In this document: positions 7,759 to 16,387 of the stretch, one piece after another
Position numbering within the stretch: position 1 is the first letter of the stretch
Layout: each line of letters starts with the position of its first letter
DNA from: Deltaproteobacteria bacterium
Lineage (GTDB): Bacteria > Myxococcota > UBA727 > VGSZ01
DNA length: 64,000 nucleotides
Direction: 5' to 3'
Assembly: GCA_016177705.1 (NCBI GenBank)
Contig: JACOUT010000018.1
Span: 186,001 to 250,000, forward strand
Made by a program: the position numbers and the translations under genes
Notes under the pieces: generated by a model
Databases searched by the model: none
Seen by the model: only the letters and a program-made list of their open reading frames with translations
Told to the model about the DNA's origin: nothing

Positions 7759-8541
7759 ATGCGTCTGGGGGTCCCGCCGTCACCGAGCGTGGAGGTCGCG
7801 CGCGCGCGCACCGCGCCGCTGGCCGCCGCGCTCGCTGCGCGCGGCGTAACGGTCGAGCTGGTGTTCGCCGACAGCTACGACGCGCTCGGCGACCTGGTGC
7901 TCACGGGCAAGGTCGATGCAGCGTGGGCGCCGCCCATCGTGTGCGCGCGCGTCGAGGCCGCAGGTGGCGTCGCTGCGCTGCGTGCCGTGCGCGGCGGCTC
8001 GACGTCCTATCGCGTCGCACTGGTGTGCCGCGCCGGTCCGGTGGTCGAGCTGGCGCGCCACGCCGAGCTGACGGCCGCGTGGGTCGATGAGAACTCGGCC
8101 GCCGGCTACCTGTTGGCGCGCTCGTGGCTCGCCGGCCGCCACATCGACGCCGTCAAGGGATTCAAGCGCGCGCTCTTCCTTGGCAGCTACACCGCAGCGC
8201 TGACGGCCGTCGCCGACGGTCGCGCCGACCTGACGTCGATGTTCGCCTCCACGGCCGCAGCGCCGGCCCGCACCGCGCTCGACGAGGTCGACGCCGCGCT
8301 GCGCGCGCGGGTGCAGGTGTTCGGCTACACGGCCGAGACCGAGACCGACGGCGTCGTGCTGCCGCCGAACGCGCCGCCCACCACGCGCGACCGGCTGCTG
8401 CAGGGCGTGGCCGCGCTCACCGCCGACGCTGCCGGAGTCGGCGCGCTCCGCGAGCTGCTCGGCTGCGAGGAGCTGCGCGCGGTGCCGCCGCGTCCGACCT
8501 CGCCGGCGCTGCAAGCGCTGATCATGACGTCGCCGCGCTGA
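7759..8541 (+). CDS. PhnD-like substrate-binding domain protein without signal peptide
   Basis: A 260-residue protein resembling the periplasmic substrate-binding proteins of phosphate/phosphonate ABC transporters (PhnD, type 2 periplasmic fold). Visible features are an N-terminal strand MRLGVPPS, the segment VFADSYDALGDLVLTGKVDAAWAPP, and a second-lobe segment VDENSAAGYLLARSWLAG typical of this group. No signal peptide or lipobox is present and no permease or ATPase gene is adjacent. It may therefore be a cytoplasmic ligand-binding or enzyme-like relative instead of a transporter component. The ATG at 7759 was chosen because the family N-terminus begins there. Its last 20 bases overlap the end of the convergent addA-like gene. 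Confidence 0.7.
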   Translation: MRLGVPPSPSVEVARARTAPLAAALAARGVTVELVFADSYDALGDLVLTGKVDAAWAPPIVCARVEAAGGVAALRAVRGGSTSYRVALVCRAGPVVELARHAELTAAWVDENSAAGYLLARSWLAGRHIDAVKGFKRALFLGSYTAALTAVADGRADLTSMFASTAAAPARTALDEVDAALRARVQVFGYTAETETDGVVLPPNAPPTTRDRLLQGVAALTADAAGVGALRELLGCEELRAVPPRPTSPALQALIMTSPR

Positions 8542-11500
8542 TCTCGACCAGCGCGCCCTGCAACGGCAGGTGCACGAGCAGCGCGAGCACGGGGCGACCG
8601 GTGGCAGCGGCCAGCGCATCGCCGTAGGCCGCGAGCTGCCCCGCAAACGAGGCCGCGGTGGCGGCGACGTCCTCGACCCCGAGGTAGGTCTTGTGGTCGA
8701 CCACGGCGAAGCCCGCGGGCGTCTCCACCACCAGGTCGATCTGCCCGCGCACCACGCTGCCGTTCTTGAGGCGCCGTCGGATCGGTCGCTCGCGCGCCAG
8801 CCTGGCGCCGGGGAAGCGCCGCGCCAGGCCATCCGTCAGGCGGCGGCCGATGGCGACGAGCGAGCTCGCGTCGAGCAGCCATGCCACCTCGAAGCGAGAC
8901 AGCACCGCGGCAGCGAGCTCGAGGCGCGCAGCTTCGTCGATGCCCCAGTCAGCAGCGAGGAACGCATGCACCGCTGAGCCGAGGTGGGTCATGTCGTCGT
9001 CGGTGGGCGTACCCGACAGCGCCAGCGGGCCACCGAGCTGATCCACGCCCATGGCGGCGCCGCCACCCGTGAGCGACGACGGCTGCACGAAGGCGGGCGG
9101 GTAGCTCGCGGGCGCCAGCGCGCGCGGCACGCTCGCACGACCTGCCAAGGGCGGAACCGCAGCGCGCGCGCGCGGGCGGCGCAGCTTGACGTCGACCGTT
9201 TGCCCCGCCCACGACGCGCGCCCGCGCTCCTCGGGCTCCGACAGCAAGGGCGCGTCGCCGGCGCGCAGGTGGCGCAATAGCGAGCTCTTGCCTTGCCACA
9301 GGTCGAAGCCCTGGTGGCCCGGCGGCGGCCCCACCAGCACCAGCCGATCGCGCGCGCGCGTGAAGCCGACGTAGAGCAGGCGCAGCTCCTCCTCGTCGTG
9401 CCGCCCTAGGAGCGCGCGGTGCGTGGCGCCCGCCTCGGCGACCTCGAGCAGGCCGCCCTGCCAGCGGCGCGCGTACGGCTTGGGCCAATAGCGCACGCGC
9501 CGCGCGCGCAGGGGATCGGCCAGGTCGACGCGCGCCGCGTCCGACTCCACGTGCGCGCCGAACGCGCTGGCGCGCCCGCCGCCGTTCAGCCCGGTCAGCA
9601 CCACGACGGGCCACTCGCTCCCCTTGGCTTTGTGCCAGGTGACGAGCTGCACCGAGTCAGGCGCGGCGACCATGCCCTGACGATCGTCCTCGTCGTCGTC
9701 GCGGCCGGGCCCTGCGCGCGCCAGCTCGTCGAGCCGGGCGAGCAGGCCGGGCACGGTGGCGCCGAGCCCGCGCGCCGACTGCTCCTCGACGAAGCGCACC
9801 GCGAGCGCGCGCAAGGCGCCGAGGTTGGCCAGGCGCTGCGGCGCGTCGCCCCAGGCCACGCAGACCTCGCGCAGGCGTAGCGCTTCCACCACCACGTCGA
9901 CCGCGGCGACCACCCCCGCCGTGCGGTGCGCCTGCGCCGCCTCGACCACGGCGCGGACCAGCGGCTCCTCGACAAACGCCTGACCGCGCGGTGCCGCCAG
10001 CAGCTCGGCGAGCCACGCGTTCGGATCGGCGGCCCCTCGCGTCAGGCGGGCGATGGTCGCCGAGGCCGGCGCGTCCCGCCCGTCGACGAAGAGCGCCAAC
10101 CCTGCGACGAGCGCGCGCGCCTCGAGCGTGGCGGACAGGCCGCTGCGACGCAGGCAGGAGGCGACGCCGAGCTGCGACAGCTGCTCGGCGATGGCGCGCG
10201 CGAACGCGTTGGTGCGGGCCAGCACGGCGACGTGGCCGGGCTTCACCTCCACCACCTCGCCCCGCTCGCGCACGCGCACCTCGGCGTCCTCGAGCAGCTC
10301 GGCGATGCCCGCCGCGATTTCGGAGGCGAGCGGGCGGCCGGGGGTCAGGGTCCAGCGCTCGAGCACCTGCCCGAGGCCGGGCGGCTCGTCGACGAGGGAG
10401 GCGCGCGCCTTGACGCGCGCAGGCGCCAGGCCGTGGCGCGCGAAGGCCGGCGCGAACAGCGCAGAGGTGAGCGCCACCAGCCCGGGTCGGCTGCGGTAAC
10501 AGACGTCGAGCACGTCGTCGCCGGTGGCGATTTGCTCGGTGACGGCCTGCATCAGGCGCGGGTCGGTGCCGCGGAAGCCGAAGATCGCCTGCTTCTGGTC
10601 GCCGACGAACAGGCTGTGGCGCGCCAGCGCGGACAGCTCGCTCAGGATGGCGAGCTCGATGGGGCTCGTGTCTTGCAGCTCGTCGACCAGCACCAGCTCG
10701 ATGTCGTCCTGCAGCCGCGCGCGCACGCCCCGATCGCGCAGCAGGCGCAGCGCCTCCACCTCCTGGTCGACGAAGTCGAGCGCGCGCCAGCGGCGCTTCT
10801 CGTCGCGGTAGCGCCCGAGCGTGCGGCGCGCCACCGAGAAGACCAGCCGCGTGGCGCGCTCGAGGTCCTGCCGCAGCAGCGGGTGCGCGATGTGCTCGGC
10901 GCCGAAGCGCCGCAGCGCGTGGTGGGGGCCGTCGCCAAAGTCCAGCCACTCCGGCCAGGCGAGCGGCTCACCGCGCAAGAGCGCGCGCCGAACCTCGGCA
11001 AGACGCTGCCGCTCGTCTTTGCCCGCGTCGCTCGTCGGCGCTGGCGCCGCCAGCACGAGGTCGAGCAACGGCGCGAGCTCGGCCTCGAGCTGCCCCGGCC
11101 CGCCGGGTGTCGGCAACAGCGCCGATAGGCTCGCCACGCTAGCCTCGACGCTGCGATCGAGCGCCGCGTCGTCGAGGTCGTTGGCGCGCGCCAGCGTGAT
11201 CAACTGATGCACCTCACGCACCCAGTCGAGCCCGCCGAAGCGGTCGGACAGCTCCTCGAGCGCGGCGCGCTCCTCGTCGCCAAGCTCGCTCTCCAGCGCG
11301 AGCCGCGCCGCGTGCTCCGCCAGCCGATCGTCGAGCACGCGCGCGCCCGGCGTGAGCCCCAGCTCGAGCGCGTAGTCGTCGATGAAGCGCGCGCACACCG
11401 AGTGGACCGTGCCGATGCGCGCCGCGGCCAGGCGGCGGGCCAGCGCGGGCTGTCCAGCGCCGAGCAGCGCCAAGCGCACGCGCGCCGCCAGCGTGGCGGC

Positions 11501-11653
11501 TGCGGCGCGCGTGTAGGTGACCGCGACCACGCGCTCCGGCGCCACAGGTTGCTCGACGTCGAGCAGGCGACGCTGCAGCTCCTCAGTCAGCCTGGTGGTC
11601 TTGCCGGTGCCCGCGCTGGCGGCGACGACGACCGTGCGTCCGGGCGGGTTCAC
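8522..11653 (-). CDS. addA: AddA/RecB-like helicase-nuclease subunit
   Basis: A 1043-residue UvrD/Rep superfamily 1 helicase with a C-terminal RecB-type nuclease, matching the AddA subunit of the AddAB double-strand-break processing enzyme. Motifs in order are Walker A ASAGTGKT near the N-terminus, VTYTRAAAATLAARV, IGTVHSVCARFIDDY, Walker B VDELQDTSP, GDQKQAIFGFRGTDP, LVTWHKAKGSEWPVV, LLYVGFTRARDRL, and the nuclease motif RGQIDLV followed by VVDHKTYLG (Asp plus D-x-K). The GTG start at 11653 overlaps the stop of the upstream AddB-like gene as GTGA, which decides the start and implies translational coupling. Its 3' end overlaps the convergent PhnD-like gene by 20 bases. The pair prepares DNA ends for RecA loading. 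The family assignment is secure; AddA versus a RecB-like relative rests on the AddB partner. Confidence 0.88.
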   Translation of the reverse strand: MNPPGRTVVVAASAGTGKTTRLTEELQRRLLDVEQPVAPERVVAVTYTRAAAATLAARVRLALLGAGQPALARRLAAARIGTVHSVCARFIDDYALELGLTPGARVLDDRLAEHAARLALESELGDEERAALEELSDRFGGLDWVREVHQLITLARANDLDDAALDRSVEASVASLSALLPTPGGPGQLEAELAPLLDLVLAAPAPTSDAGKDERQRLAEVRRALLRGEPLAWPEWLDFGDGPHHALRRFGAEHIAHPLLRQDLERATRLVFSVARRTLGRYRDEKRRWRALDFVDQEVEALRLLRDRGVRARLQDDIELVLVDELQDTSPIELAILSELSALARHSLFVGDQKQAIFGFRGTDPRLMQAVTEQIATGDDVLDVCYRSRPGLVALTSALFAPAFARHGLAPARVKARASLVDEPPGLGQVLERWTLTPGRPLASEIAAGIAELLEDAEVRVRERGEVVEVKPGHVAVLARTNAFARAIAEQLSQLGVASCLRRSGLSATLEARALVAGLALFVDGRDAPASATIARLTRGAADPNAWLAELLAAPRGQAFVEEPLVRAVVEAAQAHRTAGVVAAVDVVVEALRLREVCVAWGDAPQRLANLGALRALAVRFVEEQSARGLGATVPGLLARLDELARAGPGRDDDEDDRQGMVAAPDSVQLVTWHKAKGSEWPVVVLTGLNGGGRASAFGAHVESDAARVDLADPLRARRVRYWPKPYARRWQGGLLEVAEAGATHRALLGRHDEEELRLLYVGFTRARDRLVLVGPPPGHQGFDLWQGKSSLLRHLRAGDAPLLSEPEERGRASWAGQTVDVKLRRPRARAAVPPLAGRASVPRALAPASYPPAFVQPSSLTGGGAAMGVDQLGGPLALSGTPTDDDMTHLGSAVHAFLAADWGIDEAARLELAAAVLSRFEVAWLLDASSLVAIGRRLTDGLARRFPGARLARERPIRRRLKNGSVVRGQIDLVVETPAGFAVVDHKTYLGVEDVAATAASFAGQLAAYGDALAAATGRPVLALLVHLPLQGALVEISAATS

Positions 11654-14283
11654 GACCGCTCCTTGCCGCCCGGCAGCAGCCGACCACAGAGCGCGCCGAG
11701 GCCGCACACGGCGCACGGCGGCGGGACGTGCAGCGGTCCTTCGACCACGTCGGACGCGCTGGCCTCCGCGGCGCCCACGCCCGGCGCAGTGACGACCCCG
11801 TCCGCCAGCGCGCGCTCCGCCTGCTGCACCGCGTGCTTGAGGCGGCGGTACGCCTGCTCGACCGTCAGCGGCGGGTCGAACGCCTGCTCGCCGCCGAGCG
11901 CGACGCTGGTGGTGAGCAGTCGCCCGCTGCGCACCATGAAGTAGGCCAGCTCGGGCCAGCGCTGCTCGGTGGCGCGCACCAGCGCCGCGTAGGCGATGAG
12001 CTGCACTGCCCGGCCGGCCTCGAGCGCTCGCCGGTGCTCGGCGTCGCGCCCGCTCTTGATGTCGACCACCACCAGCGGATCACCGACCACCAGATCGGGG
12101 CGCCCGCGCACCGCGCGCCCGTCCTTCTCGACCACGAGCTCGCGCTCGACGTCGCGCACGCGCAGGCCGCGATCCGCAAGGACCTCGACCAGGCGACCGG
12201 CAGCGCGCGCGATGGCCTCGCGTACGTGCAGTCGGCGGCTCTTCTCCTCGGGCCGCAGCAACACGGCGGCCTGCTCGGGCACGGCGCGATCGAAGGCGGC
12301 GCGCGCGCGTTCGACCGCGCTGTCGCCGTCCACTGGCGCGTCACGGCGCACCTCGGTCGTCACTGCGCTTCGCTGGGTGGCGAGCACCTCGCCAATCACT
12401 CGATGCGCCAGCTCGCCGAACAGGCGGCGATCGTCGGGCAGCGCGTGGGCGCGCTCGCTGAGGCCGGCGCGGCGCAGCGTCGCGGCGAACGCGCAGCCGA
12501 GCAGCGCCTCGCGGCTGGTCGGCGACTCGCCCATCGTGACCGGCACGCTGCCGGCAGCGACGCGCCAGCGCGCGCGCGGCAGGGGGAGCTGGCGGTCGCG
12601 GAAGGGGCGGTGCTCGAGGTGCCGCTCGTGCTGCGATTGGCGGGTGACGAGCGACGCCACAACCTCGTCGCCGCGTGCGCGCGCCACCACCTCGTCCCAG
12701 AGTGGGTGCGGGTGCTGCTCGTCGCCGCGCGCGTCGCGCCGGGGGCACGCGAGCAGCAGCGTGTTTGACGCGCACAGAAGCGGGCGGGCGTAGGCGCGCG
12801 CGCGTCGCTCGGCGAGCGACGCCGGCGACTCGAGCACGGCGCCGAGCGTCGCCATCCCCGCGCGCTCGGCGGCGCTGAGCGACGGCAGCGCGAGCGGGCG
12901 CTCCGAGGCGGCGGCAAACCCCCACCACACGACGTGGGCGGCGGGCCCGACCACGGCGGCCGCGTCGCCCACCACGCGCAGGCCGGCGAGCGCAGGTCGC
13001 GGGCCCGGCGCGCGCGACGCAGCGGCCGCCTCGGCGAGCACGCGCGTCACGTCGAGCCGCGACAACGGATTGCTGCCGAGCGCGCGGGCGATGCGCGCCG
13101 CGTGCTCGAGCTGCGCGAGGGCGGCGAGCGCGGCAGGCTCCGTCTTGCGCGCGGCCCGGCCGAACAACCAGCGGCGCACCAGCGCGAGCCGCTCCTCGAA
13201 CACTGCGACCGGCATGGTGTCGGCAAGGACGGGCGCGGCGAACACCTCGTCGATGCGGCGGGCGGCGGCGGCGCGCTCGTCGGCCGGCAGGGCTTCGAGC
13301 GCACCGGAGAGCGCCTCGCGCCAGCGCGGCGAGCCGACGCCCGGCTGCTCGGCCAGCGCGCGCGCCAGGCGCGAGCCGACCGACCGGCGAATCGGCGACG
13401 TCGCCAGCGACAACAGCTCGAAGGCGCGCTCGGGATCGCGCTCCGGCCAGGCGAGCGCGAGCACGAGCGGGATCACCTGCGCGAGCGCGTCGTCGGCCGC
13501 ATCGCCGCGGGCGCCGGTGGTCGGCAGCCCGAGCCGCGCCAGGCCGGCGTCGAGCGCGTCGTCGGGCGCGATGACAACGATCGCGGCGGCGCCGTCATGG
13601 CGCAGCAGTCCCGCCGCGTGCGCCGCGACTGCCGCGGCGGTCTCCTCCACGCAATCGCCGCGCACGAGCTGCAAGGTGCCGTCGCCGGCCGGCACGAACG
13701 GCGCCGCTTGGGCGCGCGCCAGATCGCCGGACGCGTGTGCCGGCTGCACCGCTCGCTGCGCGATCTCGACGCCGGACGCCGCCAGCGCTTCGAGCGCGCG
13801 CCCCAACAGCGGCCACGGCGCGTCGTCCACCAGCTCGATGCGCGCTACGTCGACGCGACGGCGGCTTGCCGCGCTCGCCACCGCGGCGAGCCGCTCCGGC
13901 AGGCCCGCGCGCACCTCGCGCGTGACCTGCAGAAACGCGCGCAAGCGAGGTCCGAGCGGCACGTCGGCGTCGAGCAACGGTGGCACGCCGGACAGCACCA
14001 ACGCGTCGCGCGTGCGAAGCACGGCGCGCGCCACCGCCAGATGATCGGCGTCGCCCTCGAGCGAGCGCGACCATGGCCCGTCGAGCGCGCGCAGCGCCGG
14101 CACGATCGACGCGGCGCGCTCCGCCTCACTTGCCTCACGCGGACCGGTCAAGCCGAGCGCGGTCTCGAGCAGGCCAAGCAGGCCGAGCGGCCCCACCCAG
14201 GCATCGTCGTAGCATGCGTCGCGATCGGCGAGCGGGCCGGGCCACGCGCCTTGATCGAAGGCCTCGCCGAACACCACCCGCAT
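11650..14283 (-). CDS. addB: AddB-like PD-(D/E)XK nuclease subunit
   Basis: An 877-residue AddB-like partner of the downstream helicase-nuclease. The N-terminal two thirds are a degenerate helicase-like region, and the C-terminal part is a PD-(D/E)XK nuclease with RGRPDLVV followed by LVVVDIKSGRD. Four cysteines are placed as in the AddB/Cas4-type iron-sulfur nuclease domain: one in LLGCAFAATL and three in CAVCGLGALCG at the end. This suggests a 4Fe-4S staple. AddB supplies the second nuclease and helps recognise Chi-like sites. The protein is shorter than Bacillus AddB (about 1160 residues), as in alphaproteobacterial and myxobacterial relatives. The last codons overlap the addA start by four bases. 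Confidence 0.85.
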   Translation of the reverse strand: MRVVFGEAFDQGAWPGPLADRDACYDDAWVGPLGLLGLLETALGLTGPREASEAERAASIVPALRALDGPWSRSLEGDADHLAVARAVLRTRDALVLSGVPPLLDADVPLGPRLRAFLQVTREVRAGLPERLAAVASAASRRRVDVARIELVDDAPWPLLGRALEALAASGVEIAQRAVQPAHASGDLARAQAAPFVPAGDGTLQLVRGDCVEETAAAVAAHAAGLLRHDGAAAIVVIAPDDALDAGLARLGLPTTGARGDAADDALAQVIPLVLALAWPERDPERAFELLSLATSPIRRSVGSRLARALAEQPGVGSPRWREALSGALEALPADERAAAARRIDEVFAAPVLADTMPVAVFEERLALVRRWLFGRAARKTEPAALAALAQLEHAARIARALGSNPLSRLDVTRVLAEAAAASRAPGPRPALAGLRVVGDAAAVVGPAAHVVWWGFAAASERPLALPSLSAAERAGMATLGAVLESPASLAERRARAYARPLLCASNTLLLACPRRDARGDEQHPHPLWDEVVARARGDEVVASLVTRQSQHERHLEHRPFRDRQLPLPRARWRVAAGSVPVTMGESPTSREALLGCAFAATLRRAGLSERAHALPDDRRLFGELAHRVIGEVLATQRSAVTTEVRRDAPVDGDSAVERARAAFDRAVPEQAAVLLRPEEKSRRLHVREAIARAAGRLVEVLADRGLRVRDVERELVVEKDGRAVRGRPDLVVGDPLVVVDIKSGRDAEHRRALEAGRAVQLIAYAALVRATEQRWPELAYFMVRSGRLLTTSVALGGEQAFDPPLTVEQAYRRLKHAVQQAERALADGVVTAPGVGAAEASASDVVEGPLHVPPPCAVCGLGALCGRLLPGGKERS

Positions 14284-14294
14284 GGGGGCGGACG

Positions 14295-16217
14295 CTACTC
14301 TTTGGGCAGCTTGCTGTAGAGGCTCTCGACGTCCTTCTTGGTCTTCTGGAAGAGCACCGCCTCGGTGTACCTCTCCACGACCGCCGCATCGGGGAGCCTC
14401 GACAAGTCGGGCTTGCCCTTCTTCTTCTCGGCGAGATCCGCCTTGGCCTCGTTTCGCGCCTCGCGTTCGGTCTTGATCAGCTCGTAGTAGGCCAGGCCGA
14501 ACGTCGACAACCCTGAACCGGTCTTGTTCTTGACCAGGATGGGGTTCTCGGTCAGCCGGCGCTCGATCTCGGTGCGCTTCTTCTTATAGGCGCCGTAATC
14601 GCTGCCGCCGCCGTCGGTGACGATGCTGGCCTTGACGTCGTCGCCCTTCTCGACCTTGTCGTCGCCCTTCGGGTGATCGGCCTTGTCGCCCTTGTCGTCA
14701 CCTTTGGCGCCCTTGTCGTCACCCTTCGGGTGGTCAGCCTTGTCGCCCTTGTCGCCCTTGTCGTCGCCCTTCGGGTGGTCGGCCTTGTCGCCCTTGTCGT
14801 CGCCCTTCGGGTGGTCGGCCTTGTCGCCCTTGTCGCCCTTGTCGCCCTTGTCGTCGCCCTTGTCGCCCTTGTCGTCACCCTTCGGGTCGTCTGCCTTGTC
14901 ACCCTTGTCGTCACCCTTGTCGTCGCCCTTGTCGCCCTTGTCGTCGCCGTCGGGCTTGGTGGGGATGTCCACGTTGGGCACGGCCACACCGCCGCGGAAC
15001 GCCTGGATGGTGCCCCACACCGCGCCGCCGATGTTGGCGACACCGCCGAGGATGCTGAGCACGAACAGGATCTTGCAGACGATGATCACCCAGTTGGCGC
15101 AGCGCCAATACTTGGCCCAGGCGAGCATCAGGTAGACGAGGATGAGGCCAGCGATGGCCATCACCGCCGCCGGCAGCACGTTCAGGATCAAGAAGCCGCG
15201 CCCGACGCTCGACACCAGGCGCGCGACCACTCCGGCGAACAACACCGTCAGCGCGCTCGCGCCCTGCAGCAAGATGAACGCGACCAGCGACATCACCGCG
15301 TAGTTGGAGCGCGACTTCTCGTCGGTCTCGCCCTTGCCGATCTTCTCCACGACGAACTTCGTCAGCGGATGCATGATCAGGCCGTAGACGATGCCGGCCA
15401 CCACGCCGATCGCCGCCGAGATGGCGGTGCCGACGACGAAGCTGCCGATGGCGATGGCGCCGGCCACCGCGGCCGCGATGAAGGCGGCCACGTTGCCGGC
15501 CACCATGGCCGCCAGGTACGCGGGGATGGCGAAGGCGATCAGCTCGATCGGCCGCATCGCCTTGACCTTCTGCTCGGCCACGCCCTTGTTGATGGTCCCG
15601 ATCGGGTTGACCAGCATCAACGGCACGTTGGCGAGGTAGTAGCCGATGGCCTTGGGGATGGCGGCCATCACCTCGCCGGCACCGCCGCCGCCCCCGCCCA
15701 TCGCCTCTTGCAGGTAGGGGTCGTCGGCGACCGGCTCGTCTTGCGGCATCTGCCGCGATGTGCCGGCCACCGGTTGCATCGATGGTCCGGGGCGCGAGCG
15801 CGATTGCTCGGGCGGCAACAGCGGCTCGACGTCACCCGGGTCTTGCTGGGGCGCGCGCCGCTGGGGCGGCGACTGCGACGGCTTCGAGCGGCGCGGATCC
15901 GACTCGCGCTGGCGTGAGGTGCTCGGTCCGTCGATCGAGGTCACTTCGAACTGGTGCTTCGACAGCGAGAAGGTGAAGCCCTGCTGGATGGGCACGGGCT
16001 CGGTGATGCGCCGGTTGTTGACGACGGTGCCGTTGACGCTCTTGAGGTCCTCGAGGAACCACTGCCCGTCCTTCATGAAGACGCGCGCGTGCCGCTTGGA
16101 CACCGACTGGTCCGAGATCGACACGTTGGCCGGACCGCCGGCGCGCCCGAAGACGAATCCCTCGGGAGGGATCGAGAAGGACTCCGAGGTGGAGCAGTTG
16201 CGGATCTCGCACTTCAT
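14295..16217 (-). CDS. FHA-domain membrane protein with Yip1-like region and DKG repeats
   Basis: A 640-residue protein with an unusual layout. An N-terminal FHA domain (about 20-92) shows the phosphothreonine-binding core: GRAGGPANVSI, SVSKRHARV and LKSVNGTVVNN. A proline- and arginine-rich linker follows (about 95-180), then a glycine run, then a hydrophobic region with about five or six membrane helices (about 200-415) that resembles Yip1-type domains and contains PIGTINKGV and IPAYLAAMVAGNVAAF. Next come roughly 100 residues of GDDKGDK/HPKGDDKG repeats, then a charged helical tail. FHA domains read Ser/Thr kinase signalling, which is rich in Myxococcota. The repeats are extremely acidic and basic and would be disordered. 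I know no characterised protein with this arrangement. The gene starts 170 bases from the divergent channel gene. Confidence 0.7.
   Translation of the reverse strand: MKCEIRNCSTSESFSIPPEGFVFGRAGGPANVSISDQSVSKRHARVFMKDGQWFLEDLKSVNGTVVNNRRITEPVPIQQGFTFSLSKHQFEVTSIDGPSTSRQRESDPRRSKPSQSPPQRRAPQQDPGDVEPLLPPEQSRSRPGPSMQPVAGTSRQMPQDEPVADDPYLQEAMGGGGGGAGEVMAAIPKAIGYYLANVPLMLVNPIGTINKGVAEQKVKAMRPIELIAFAIPAYLAAMVAGNVAAFIAAAVAGAIAIGSFVVGTAISAAIGVVAGIVYGLIMHPLTKFVVEKIGKGETDEKSRSNYAVMSLVAFILLQGASALTVLFAGVVARLVSSVGRGFLILNVLPAAVMAIAGLILVYLMLAWAKYWRCANWVIIVCKILFVLSILGGVANIGGAVWGTIQAFRGGVAVPNVDIPTKPDGDDKGDKGDDKGDDKGDKADDPKGDDKGDKGDDKGDKGDKGDKADHPKGDDKGDKADHPKGDDKGDKGDKADHPKGDDKGAKGDDKGDKADHPKGDDKVEKGDDVKASIVTDGGGSDYGAYKKKRTEIERRLTENPILVKNKTGSGLSTFGLAYYELIKTEREARNEAKADLAEKKKGKPDLSRLPDAAVVERYTEAVLFQKTKKDVESLYSKLPKE
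14640..14950 (-). repeat. GDDKGDK/HPKGDDKG coding repeat
   Basis: Tandem imperfect repeats inside the FHA protein gene, with units of about 12-30 bases encoding combinations of GDDKGDK, GDKGDK and KADHPKGDDK. Codon use is nearly uniform across copies, which suggests recent expansion by slippage or unequal recombination. The copy number is likely to vary between strains. Confidence 0.75.
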
Positions 16218-16387
16218 CGTTTCGTGTCTCGACCTCGACGTTAGGGGTCCGAGGTGGGGGGTGGCAATTAATCTGGTGGGGACGGGACGGGCCTACATCA
16301 GCCTACACCTGGCGTAGCGCCGCTCACGTCGGCCTCACTTGCCACAGCAGCACCAATCACGCGAAGCACGCGCCTCCGAGGTGTTCC

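Noticed and set aside
8515..8545. Direct repeat GCGCTGATC at the convergent overlap
   Set aside because: It is short and lies in two coding frames, so it is likely coincidence in GC-rich DNA.
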